Source: Pseudomonadota bacterium
GTDB lineage: Bacteria; Pseudomonadota; Gammaproteobacteria; Steroidobacterales; SZUA-146
Direction: 5' to 3'
Assembly (NCBI GenBank): GCA_039028935.1
Contig: JBCCHD010000033.1
Span: 1-43,341 of the forward strand
Length of the DNA: 43,341 bases
Of the stretch, positions 35,903 through 43,341 are shown piece after piece (position 1 is the stretch's first letter; every line of letters begins with the position of its first letter). Made by a program: the position numbers and the translations under genes. The notes beneath the pieces are model-generated. The model was given only the letters and a program-made list of their open reading frames with translations, was not told where the DNA came from and did not search any database.

Positions 35903-37708
35903 ATGCGCGCTCTCATGCTTGGAATGTTATTCCCTAAATCCAGTAATGCTGACACCAGGAATTTTCTCCAACTTTGGTTGCGACCTAAGTCTGCGTTGCC
36001 ACTGCTTGCCTTTAACGTAATCGTTGCAGTTTTCTTTGTGTTGGTTTTCTGGCGGGAACACTCGCGCGAAGATCTTACGGTTTGGTTAGTGGTTATTATT
36101 GGATTAAGTGTTTTAGAAATTGCTTTCCGGCGACTTGGATGTGGGCTATCGCAGCTGAGTGACGATACGACCGCAAGACTCGTGCTGGTTGTGGATGTGA
36201 TGATCGGATGCTGTTGGGCGTATGCGTCGTGGCGCTACTTTTCCGCCGAGTTACCGTATTTGTTGTTGTTCTTTTTATTGTTGATTGCGATCTGCACAGT
36301 CGTCTTTCAGCATCTCTTAATCGTGCCTATGGTTCTTCGCGTTGGCGTCGCGCTTCCCGTAGCCGCATTACAAGTCTATGGCGTGGGTGACAACCTCTCT
36401 ATCGTGCAGGCATCGGTTCTAATTGCCATTTGGTTGGGGGTGTTATTTTTGGGGCTGCGGTTACACTTTTCTGTACGTCAGCGCGTGGCATTGATAGCAA
36501 GTCGAAATTCACTGCTTGCGAAAGTTGAAGAAAGTGCGCGGGAACTTGATCAGGCGCGTGTTCGTGAGGAAGAGTCCCGGCGTCAGGCAGAGTCGGCCAA
36601 TCTGGCAAAATCGCGTTTTCTGGCGCATTCCAGTCATGACCTGCGTCAACCGCTCCATGCAACGAGCTTGCTATTGGAGTCGATTGATGATGAACAGCTC
36701 GACGAGCAGACGACCCATACCATCGGTCGCGTACGTAAGTCGGTTGAATCGCTGGCCGGGCTGTTTGATTCATTATTGGATTTGACACTGTTGGACACCG
36801 GGCAGGTCTCAATTCGGCATGAGACGTTTGAGGTTAGCGAAGTCATCAAGGAAATTGGCTTTGAGTTCTCTGCTGCCGCAACCCATCATCAAGTGGCGTT
36901 GATTACCGATCCTACCTCGAGATGGATTCATTCGGACATCACAGTGATTCGACGAATTCTACAGAACCTGGTCGCTAACGCGATAAGGCATGCGGATGGT
37001 CAGCAAGTGTCCATTGTGGCGAGTGAGCGGGATGATGGAATTTGGCTGGAAGTGCGAGATACAGGGATCGGGATTAGCGAACAAGATCAAGTACGGATTT
37101 TCGAAGAGTTTACCCGATTAGACTCGAACAGAATGGATAAGTCATACAGTAGCCTTGGTCTGGGTCTAGCCATCGTTAGTCGTCTCGCAAAGCTCATTCA
37201 AAAGCAGATTGATTTGACATCAGAACCTGGTCGCGGAAGTGTTTTTCGGGTCGGTCCGTTCAAAATGCAGTCAGCGGCGGTTGCGAAGACCTTGCGTGCC
37301 GAAAGGGACAAGCGTTCAATGGAGCCGCTTCGTGTGTTAATCGTAGATGACGATCCGGATACGCTGCGTGCCACAGGTAAGCTGTTGAAGAAGTGGCGAT
37401 TCGTCGTTGAGATGAACAATGGTATTGAGCCTTTATCCCAAGACAAACCCGATGTATTGATTTGTGACTTCGAGTTGGGTGATCATAAAACGGGGGTCGA
37501 TATTATGCGTGAGGTACGCCAAGAACACGGATCCGTCATCCCAGCTCTTTTGATTTCCGGCAACACGTCACCGGAGCTCGCCGCCCTAGCGTTAACGGAG
37601 GGCGTTCCGTTGTTGCACAAACCGGTTCGAGCGGCACAACTTAAATCGGCGATTCTGACTCTGCTGGGAAACACCGCTAAACGATCTCAAACGTCTCAAA
37701 AATCATAA
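35903..37708 (+). CDS. Hybrid sensor histidine kinase with C-terminal receiver
   Basis: About 601 residues. Six or so hydrophobic helices (about 30-185) form a membrane sensor without a large periplasmic domain. A coiled coil follows (about 195-235). The HisKA box SHDLRQPLHATSLLL has His near 245. The HATPase domain has RILQNLVANAIRHADG (N box), EVRDTGIGIS and SLGLGLAIVSRLA (G boxes). The receiver domain starts LIVDDDPDTLRATGK, with phosphoacceptor Asp in LICDFEL (about 521), LLISGNTSP and LLHKPVR. This kinase-receiver layout usually relays to a separate output, here most likely the divergent LuxR-type regulator. ATG 35903 is only 2 bases from GGAG; ATG 35915 or 35924 are alternatives. The TPR gene follows 16 bp later. 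Confidence 0.9.
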   Translation: MRALMLGMLFPKSSNADTRNFLQLWLRPKSALPLLAFNVIVAVFFVLVFWREHSREDLTVWLVVIIGLSVLEIAFRRLGCGLSQLSDDTTARLVLVVDVMIGCCWAYASWRYFSAELPYLLLFFLLLIAICTVVFQHLLIVPMVLRVGVALPVAALQVYGVGDNLSIVQASVLIAIWLGVLFLGLRLHFSVRQRVALIASRNSLLAKVEESARELDQARVREEESRRQAESANLAKSRFLAHSSHDLRQPLHATSLLLESIDDEQLDEQTTHTIGRVRKSVESLAGLFDSLLDLTLLDTGQVSIRHETFEVSEVIKEIGFEFSAAATHHQVALITDPTSRWIHSDITVIRRILQNLVANAIRHADGQQVSIVASERDDGIWLEVRDTGIGISEQDQVRIFEEFTRLDSNRMDKSYSSLGLGLAIVSRLAKLIQKQIDLTSEPGRGSVFRVGPFKMQSAAVAKTLRAERDKRSMEPLRVLIVDDDPDTLRATGKLLKKWRFVVEMNNGIEPLSQDKPDVLICDFELGDHKTGVDIMREVRQEHGSVIPALLISGNTSPELAALALTEGVPLLHKPVRAAQLKSAILTLLGNTAKRSQTSQKS

Positions 37709-37724
37709 TGTAGTGGGGGTAGGG

Positions 37725-40100
37725 ATGACTGCCAATGATTCGCCGAACAGCGATCCTAAAGGAAATGTTGCCAAAGACATCCGTAGCGACCTTGACGCAC
37801 TACGGGCGCTGGATGAGTCCGAGTCTCGAGCAAATTGGGGTCCTGCCGTTGCAATACTCGTTTTACTGGTTTGTACGTTTGCGTTTGTCGGGTGGTTTGG
37901 GTTTGATCAGAAAAACAGTGATTCCCCGCTGGTCTATAGTGAGAAGGTCGCCGTCGACCAAGCATTAGTCGGTGGATCATGGGTTGCGGAGGCCTTAAAT
38001 CAAGCACTGAACGCAACTTTACGTTCTAGCGAATACGTGCGGGTTGCCAATGTGACCGAATCCGCTCAGTTGGGCCGACGCTTTGGCGGTAAAGTGCAAA
38101 CCCAGTCGAGCAAAGACGCGCCCTGGGTTCTTCAGACAGTCGTGAGTGGCAGCGATGATGATGTGCTATCCATAACCTTGGTGCTTGTTGACAATAGTGG
38201 CGAATCCGCGCAGCGCAGTGCGACGATCGTCGGCACGAAGAATGGGATTTTCGACCTGGCAATTCGCTGCGCTGAGCAAGTGCACGCCTGGTTTGGTATC
38301 GATGGCCTTGCACGCGACACGGTCTCATTTGCCAACAATGAAATTCCTGGTCCTAAAGCCAGTCGCCTTTATGGGTCCGGCATGGCGGCACTAGAGTCGC
38401 TCGATCCAACTAAAGCGATTGAGTACTTTGATCAAGCGTTGGCAGTATCGCCGAACAACCCCACAATTTTAGAGGGTTTGGCGAGGGCTTGGTTGCAACT
38501 TGGCTACCGAGACAAGTACGTCGATGCGGCGAAGCGAGCGTTTGAAGCCAGCGACAAGCTGTCACGCAAGCGTCAATTGGAGCTCGAAGCTCGTTATGCG
38601 GTTGCCACGGAGACATGGGAGCGGGCGTCGCAGGTCTACGGCGCCCTAAAAGAATTCAGCCCTGACGATCTGAGTTATCGGTTGGCTTTGGCCGAAACCC
38701 TGGTGAGTCAGAATTTGGGTGATGAGTTTGAAAAGAGCATTGCGGAAATGCGTTCTCTGGGCGGCGGGCTCGGTGCGGACCCACGCATTGATTTGACCGA
38801 ATCATGGTATTGGTATGTGGTCGGTGACTACAGTCAGTGTGCGGCACTGGCAACGAAAGCAAAACAAAAAGCCAGCGAAAGGTCGCATCTGATGGCCGAA
38901 GCGCTCGTTGCCTATTCTCGTTGTGATGATAACTACAATCCGACGCTTCTACTCGAAGCCCGAGCCATATTCAATGAACTAGGAATTACTTCTCGGGAAC
39001 CAGAGATACTTCGCCAGCTGTCGCAGCATGAATACGCACAGGGCAACATGAGTGAGTATCTGGGCTATCTGGAAGACGCTGTCGCAGTGTCTCAAGAGAT
39101 GGGCAACACGCCGCAGCTTGCGGCCTCCCAGAATTCGCTCGCGCAAGCCTATGACCTACACGGATGGCTGGAGCGCGGTCTCGCCTTAAAGAAGGAAGTT
39201 GCCGACTACCAGCGCGTTCGGGGGAACAAGAACCGGGAGTCGATTACGCTCGAGAATATTGGCGTATCGTTATTCAAATTGGGTCGTTACGAGGAGGCCT
39301 TGCGCTCCTACGCCTCTGCCGAGACGATCTTTCATGAAATCGGGGACAAGATTGGTATCGCCTGGTTACCTTTTCGGCGTGGGCAAATTGCCCTGCGTCA
39401 AGGGCGTCTAGATGAGGCGCGACGGTTAATGGAACAGGCTGCTGAAAACGCCCAAGAGCGTCCGGAGGGTAATCTTCTTCTAAACGCGCACTACGAACAA
39501 GGACTGTATCTGTTGTATGCCGGTCAATTTGATTCAGCGAGAGCACAATTGGAGAAAACGCTGAAGAAGTTCCAAGAGCTTGGGCTTGATCTGAGCAGTG
39601 CGGAAGCGGCTATTGCATTGGCACGTGTTTATCGTGCGCTCGGCGAGCCCGAAAGTGAGGAGGTACACCTTGATACGGCACAAGGGCTGATAACGGATGA
39701 TGCCGCTTACCTGTCGCTCTCTATTGCGATTGAGATGATCGACTTTTCAAGTGCCGCGCCACCGCTAGAAATGGCCAATCGCTGCAATCGGTTGAGGCAA
39801 TCTGTAAGCAATCAGGAACATTTGCTCTACGTGCTGCGAGCCCAAATCAATTTGGCGATGTGCTCGGTCATCGTGGATCAAGAGTCGGCCACGGATGCGC
39901 TTGACGATCTGGATGGAATTATTCACCAAGCGGAATCATTTGATGTTTTCGAAGCACAGATAGCCGGGAAAATTGCGAAGAGTGTCGTGTTGCGAATGCT
40001 CGGTGAATCGACCGAAGCCGACGCAGTAGAGGCGCAGGTGGCACAGCGGGTAGCGCAAAGCAATTGGTTGATACGATCCGTTCCAAAGAGTGTTCACTGA
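37725..40100 (+). CDS. Membrane-anchored TPR-repeat protein
   Basis: 791 residues. A short cytoplasmic tail is followed by one transmembrane helix (about 36-58, VAILVLLVCTFAFVGWFGF). A TolB/FlgO-like periplasmic module then spans about 75-200, and tetratricopeptide repeats run to the C-terminus. Examples are SGMAALESLDPTKAIEYFDQ, ENIGVSLFKLGRYEEALRSY and EQGLYLLYAGQFDSARAQLE. The TM-TolB-like-TPR plan resembles the sensory half of CadC-like winged-helix regulators, but the DNA-binding domain is absent. It may scaffold or sense for the adjacent kinase, with which it is probably co-transcribed. ATG 37725 is preferred to GTG 37713 because of the GGGGGTAGGG tract before it. Confidence 0.75.
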   Translation: MTANDSPNSDPKGNVAKDIRSDLDALRALDESESRANWGPAVAILVLLVCTFAFVGWFGFDQKNSDSPLVYSEKVAVDQALVGGSWVAEALNQALNATLRSSEYVRVANVTESAQLGRRFGGKVQTQSSKDAPWVLQTVVSGSDDDVLSITLVLVDNSGESAQRSATIVGTKNGIFDLAIRCAEQVHAWFGIDGLARDTVSFANNEIPGPKASRLYGSGMAALESLDPTKAIEYFDQALAVSPNNPTILEGLARAWLQLGYRDKYVDAAKRAFEASDKLSRKRQLELEARYAVATETWERASQVYGALKEFSPDDLSYRLALAETLVSQNLGDEFEKSIAEMRSLGGGLGADPRIDLTESWYWYVVGDYSQCAALATKAKQKASERSHLMAEALVAYSRCDDNYNPTLLLEARAIFNELGITSREPEILRQLSQHEYAQGNMSEYLGYLEDAVAVSQEMGNTPQLAASQNSLAQAYDLHGWLERGLALKKEVADYQRVRGNKNRESITLENIGVSLFKLGRYEEALRSYASAETIFHEIGDKIGIAWLPFRRGQIALRQGRLDEARRLMEQAAENAQERPEGNLLLNAHYEQGLYLLYAGQFDSARAQLEKTLKKFQELGLDLSSAEAAIALARVYRALGEPESEEVHLDTAQGLITDDAAYLSLSIAIEMIDFSSAAPPLEMANRCNRLRQSVSNQEHLLYVLRAQINLAMCSVIVDQESATDALDDLDGIIHQAESFDVFEAQIAGKIAKSVVLRMLGESTEADAVEAQVAQRVAQSNWLIRSVPKSVH

Positions 40101-40771
40101 GAGGGTAAATCGGATAGCGTGTCGGCTGATTCCCGATTGGAGGGGTGGGGATCATTGGCAGAGGGAGAACGCTGATGCCACCTCGCACCAGTTTATGGAC
40201 CAGGTTACCTTCCACCCCGTCGGAATGCCCAAGACGTTAAGCCTGTCCCGTGGACATAGCGACCAATCGGTTGTTCTTTTCGTTTGGCTGGGAATACCAC
40301 GCGCGCCCGATATAGTTCTCCTTCGTTTCGGTCACAAGCTCCTCTTGTACCCGTGCGCGATAAGCGCACAATCTTAGGCCCCACACGGCGACTTGTGCCG
40401 CGTTGCGTTTGCAATTAGGCGCTGCAATCCGAATTTCGTGCAGCATTTCCATTCATATGTGAATACTGAGTCTCGTATGGCATTGGTCTGCGCGAATACA
40501 GGCTCATCGACGGTCGTCATTTGACGCCCTGTATTGGGCGGTTAGCGATTGAAAACCGTATGGTTTATACCGATTACTCCCATACGGTCGCGTGGCTAAG
40601 GTGCGTCACATTGCAGGCGTCGATCGGAATTCGCCCGATATGTCCTCGGTGTAAGGGAGCGTGCTAGACTCGATGACAATCGGCGGCATACTCAGAATAA
40701 ATCGGCGGGGATCCATCGCACGAACGCAACAGTAGCCGCCTGTTCAGTTAATGTTTAGGGGGGGTACCACT
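40101..40771. other. 670-bp noncoding region before the LVIVD-repeat gene
   Basis: No gene I can defend. A minus-strand frame (40237-40452, 71 codons) and a plus-strand frame (40090-40377) have no ribosome site or recognisable content. The region carries a 9-bp inverted repeat (40555-40588) and a G7 tract at 40758-40764 directly in the ribosome-binding zone of the next gene. Confidence 0.5.
40555..40588. repeat. 9-bp inverted repeat with 16-nt spacer
   Basis: ACCGTATGG (40555-40563) and CCATACGGT (40580-40588) are perfect inverted copies. The site is about 190 bp upstream of the LVIVD-repeat gene and could be an operator. The spacing is too long for a tight hairpin terminator, and no T run follows. 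Confidence 0.35.
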
Positions 40772-43063
40772 ATGATTCGGAACGCAACGGGTTGCGCGCT
40801 AGAGTACGCAGCAAATTCTGACACACGACACAATGCGCGCTTTAATGTGTCGATGGGCAAGGTATTCAGTGCGTTGGTCACCATGCTCGTCTCTTTGTCG
40901 TTTGCGACGGCGATCTCTGCGCAGGAGGCACCGTTTAATATTGGCTTGGTCGGCACATTTGATCAGGCGAATAACTACGCCGATATTTGGGGCGATGGCA
41001 ATTACGCCTATCTTGCTCGATTCGGCGTTAACGAAATCAATATTGTGGATATCTCCAATCCTGCTTCGCCACAGTTAGCGGCGACTTACGACACGGGTGT
41101 CGGTGGAGCGAGCGCGCAAGACGTTAAAGTACACAACGACCTGATGTTCGTGAGCCTGGAAGGGGTTAGCCCCGGTGCGCAGATCGTTGATGTGCGCAAT
41201 CCGGTTGCGCCGGTGAAGCTCACCGATATTACTGTCCGAACGGCGGTGCACAACACCTTTTATTATGAGGGCTGGTTGTACCTCGTGGACAGTCAATTAA
41301 ACGAAGTCGACATTGTTGACCTGCGAAATTACGATCCTGACAGCGCGCCGAGCGTGATTGCGACAAGCACCTACGAAATGGTTAACGTCGGGAATCAGTT
41401 CGTGCACGACATTACGGTGCAGGATGATCGACTCTACGTGTCCGCCTGGGACTCGATTCGTATTTTTGATGTGTCGAACCTCGATAGTGGGCCACCGGTG
41501 TTTATGGGTTCGGCGCAAGGCAATGCCGTCCATGCGGCTTGGCCAACGGGTGACAATCGTTTCTTGGTGGTATCAGAAGAACGGGCGAGTGGTGGTTTGA
41601 CGCTCTACGAACTCGATGACAATGGCACAACAGTCACCCTCACACTTCGCGATGCGCTCACGCTTGACTCCAGTCGCGCTTTCAGTACCCATAATCCCGT
41701 GGTGGTTGGTAATACGGTCTACGCTTCTTGGTATGAAGCCGGTTTGCAGGTGCTTGAAATCGACCCGGTGAGTGCTACCTGGGACGTTGTCGCCAGTTAC
41801 GACACGTCACTCTTGACGGGTGCGAACGGTTTCTTTGACGGCAATTGGGGTGTCTACCCCTTTCTGGGTACCGATCGAGTTTTAGCCAGCGACGTGCAAA
41901 ACGGTCTGTTTGTGCTTGATGTCGATCCCAATTTATTGCGATTTGATTTCCCGGGCGGACTGCCAACCACGGTGACACCACAGTCACCCACTGTGCTTCA
42001 ATTAGTGATTTCAGAGATTGGATCACCACTTGATCCGGCTACGGCCACGCTTCAGCTGGCAATCGATGGCGTATCCCAAAGCCCGGTTGCCCTCAACAGT
42101 TTGGGCGGTGGCGTCTTCGAAGCGGTGTTACCCGCTGCAACGTGTGGCAGCGTGATCACCTACTCAGTGACCGCCCAAAATGCGCAGGGGGATACGTTTA
42201 CCGAACCGTCGACGGGCAGTTATACGACCACCGCGGTGAGTCAGGTAGTGAATACGTTCAGCGATACGTTTGCATCCGACGCCGGGTGGTCGACCGTAGC
42301 CACGGACCTCACGACCGGAGAATGGGTGTTGGGTACGCCAATCGGCACCGGCGCGCAACCGGGCGGGGGATGGCCAGGCGATGCCGACAACCAGTGCTAT
42401 TTCACCGGACAGGGCACACCGGGTGGTGGTATTGGTGAGGCCGATGTCGATGGTGGGCCTGCCATTCTGACTTCACCCGCCATGGACTACTCACAAGGTG
42501 ATGGTCCGGTGAGCTATGTGTACTGGTTTTCTAATGACGATGGCGATGACAGTTTGGTGGTCGAACTGTCGAGCGAGGGTGGTGCCTGGGTGGAAGCCGC
42601 TCGATACTCAGGTGGCGTGGGTAACTGGATCGAAGACAGCGTGAATGTTGGTGACTTCGTGACACCCAGTGCCGACGTGCGCGTGCGTTTCGTCGTATCG
42701 GATAACCCGAACGATTCGGTGACGGAAGCCGCAATCGATTCGATTCGCGGCGATGTCTTTTTGTGCGATGTAATCACCGATACTGATGGTGATGGGGTCG
42801 GTGACGACACCGACAATTGCACGAATGTGGCTAATCCCGATCAGCGTGATACGAATGGTGATGGGTTTGGCAATGTCTGTGACGCTGACCTCAACAACGA
42901 TGGCGTCATTAACTTTATCGATGTAAGTCAGTTCAGCGCGGTATTCCTCGGCAACGACGCTGACGCCGATTTTAATGGCGACGGTGCGGTTAATTTCGTT
43001 GATTTTGTACTTGTCAGCCAGAGTTTCTTGGGCGCACCGGGCCCTAGCGGCGTAGCGCCCTAA
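40772..43063 (+). CDS. Secreted LVIVD-repeat protein with thrombospondin-3 and dockerin-like C-terminus
   Basis: 763 residues. The hydrophobic signal core MGKVFSALVTMLVSLSFATA sits after a long N-region; ATG 40853 is a possible shorter start. Beta-propeller-like LVIVD repeats follow (for example INIVDISNPASPQLAATYD, AQIVDVRNPVAPVKLTDI and SIRIFDVSNLDSGPPVFMGS). A carbohydrate-binding or Ig-like beta segment lies at about 390-500 and a jelly-roll-like domain at about 500-665. The thrombospondin type 3 stretch is DTDGDGVGDDTDNCTNVANP. EF-hand-like DLNNDGVINFIDVSQF and DFNGDGAVNFVDFVLV resemble dockerin I. These acidic loops should bind calcium outside the cell. The ligand is unknown. G7 at 40758-40764 provides or disturbs the ribosome site. 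Confidence 0.82.
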   Translation: MIRNATGCALEYAANSDTRHNARFNVSMGKVFSALVTMLVSLSFATAISAQEAPFNIGLVGTFDQANNYADIWGDGNYAYLARFGVNEINIVDISNPASPQLAATYDTGVGGASAQDVKVHNDLMFVSLEGVSPGAQIVDVRNPVAPVKLTDITVRTAVHNTFYYEGWLYLVDSQLNEVDIVDLRNYDPDSAPSVIATSTYEMVNVGNQFVHDITVQDDRLYVSAWDSIRIFDVSNLDSGPPVFMGSAQGNAVHAAWPTGDNRFLVVSEERASGGLTLYELDDNGTTVTLTLRDALTLDSSRAFSTHNPVVVGNTVYASWYEAGLQVLEIDPVSATWDVVASYDTSLLTGANGFFDGNWGVYPFLGTDRVLASDVQNGLFVLDVDPNLLRFDFPGGLPTTVTPQSPTVLQLVISEIGSPLDPATATLQLAIDGVSQSPVALNSLGGGVFEAVLPAATCGSVITYSVTAQNAQGDTFTEPSTGSYTTTAVSQVVNTFSDTFASDAGWSTVATDLTTGEWVLGTPIGTGAQPGGGWPGDADNQCYFTGQGTPGGGIGEADVDGGPAILTSPAMDYSQGDGPVSYVYWFSNDDGDDSLVVELSSEGGAWVEAARYSGGVGNWIEDSVNVGDFVTPSADVRVRFVVSDNPNDSVTEAAIDSIRGDVFLCDVITDTDGDGVGDDTDNCTNVANPDQRDTNGDGFGNVCDADLNNDGVINFIDVSQFSAVFLGNDADADFNGDGAVNFVDFVLVSQSFLGAPGPSGVAP

Positions 43064-43081
43064 CGCAAAGGAGTGATGGTA

Positions 43082-43341
43082 ATGAAACGTTTCTTTTTGG
43101 CGCCAACAAAAAGTGCACTCTGGCTGCTGTGCGTGAGTGCGTGTCTTAACCTTTCGTTCTACGCAAAAGCCGATCAAATGAACGATTGTTTAGCCAATCC
43201 TGGGGTCGCCGATTTTTTTGGGTTTACCCATCGGATCGAGATCTTTTTGGATAACCGTACATGGTATTTTGCCGGTCCCGAGCTTGAGCTTAATTTCGCA
43301 CAGCGAGGACAAGCACAGGATGTGCCGGGACATTGCTGGAC
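43082..43341 (+). CDS. Secreted protein of unknown function, cut by the window end
   Basis: 86 codons are visible and no stop is reached. The N-terminus MKRFFLAPTKSALWLLCVSA with CLNLSFYAKA is a plausible signal peptide. The mature start DQMNDCLANPGVADFFGFTH matches nothing I recognise. AAGGAG at 43068-43073 lies 8 bases before ATG 43082; ATG 43076 is too close to it. It begins 18 bp after the LVIVD-repeat gene stop and is probably in the same transcript. Confidence 0.65.
   Translation, partial: MKRFFLAPTKSALWLLCVSACLNLSFYAKADQMNDCLANPGVADFFGFTHRIEIFLDNRTWYFAGPELELNFAQRGQAQDVPGHCW

Noticed and set aside
40230-40250. GTTAAGC resembling an integron attC core
   Set aside because: No matching inverse core, no paired stem structure and no integrase in the window.
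40237-40452. 71-codon minus-strand frame in the 40.1-40.8 kb spacer
   Set aside because: The peptide is not obviously random, but it lacks a ribosome site and any family resemblance. A decayed gene tail is possible but unsupported.

Overview
The window looks like part of a gammaproteobacterial chromosome of intermediate GC, probably from a metagenome assembly. Supporting signs are a GlnRS/GluRS-type gltX next to tRNA-Ala(GGC) and tRNA-Glu(UUC), a complete Wzy-pathway polysaccharide locus, CCA-encoding tRNA genes and tightly overlapping ATGA/GTGA operons. I cannot name the genus. The first ~100 bases do not fit. They are very GC-rich, read as coding on the minus strand, and probably mark an assembly chimera joined to the middle of gltX.

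Layout. 0.1-5.5 kb: the 3' two-thirds of gltX, a large Wza-like outer-membrane export protein with about six SLBB repeats, and a Wzi-like capsule assembly barrel carrying a G9 tract. 5.6-5.8 kb: tRNA-Ala(GGC) with a strong promoter. 6.1-22.8 kb: a plus-strand polysaccharide operon with wzz, rmlBDAC (dTDP-L-rhamnose), wzx, a methyltransferase, an APH-fold kinase-like protein, a wzy-like polymerase, GT2 and GT4 glycosyltransferases, fnlABC (UDP-N-acetyl-L-fucosamine), a WbuB-like GT4 and a sulfotransferase. 23.0-26.5 kb: a DegT/StrS aminotransferase that converges on a minus-strand operon of a small phosphoglycosyltransferase, a formyltransferase-fold protein and a PIG-L deacetylase. 27.1-27.25 kb: tRNA-Glu(UUC) with promoter and a strong intrinsic terminator. 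Together these predict a rhamnose- and FucNAc-containing, possibly methylated, sulfated and N-acyl-modified repeat unit. It would be started by the small PGT, flipped by Wzx, polymerised by Wzy/Wzz and exported or anchored by Wza and Wzi. No Wzc/Wzb kinase-phosphatase pair is present here.

27.5-40.1 kb is a separate and less familiar block. It holds a secreted DUF4412-like protein (minus), a secreted transglutaminase-fold protein whose catalytic Cys is Ser, and a 1411-residue secreted protein with PPC-like repeats, an F5/8C-like segment and two VWA domains. It also holds a NarL/LuxR-type response regulator (minus), a divergent hybrid histidine kinase and a membrane-anchored TPR protein. Three copies of a 16-bp dyad close to TAGTRC-N4-GYACTA lie in the two divergent intergenic regions of this block: two before the transglutaminase-like gene and one before the kinase. 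This suggests one regulon controlled by the two-component system, and it is the best candidate here for an undescribed system. 40.8-43.3 kb: a secreted LVIVD-repeat protein ending in thrombospondin-3 and dockerin-like calcium motifs, then the start of another secreted protein cut by the window end.
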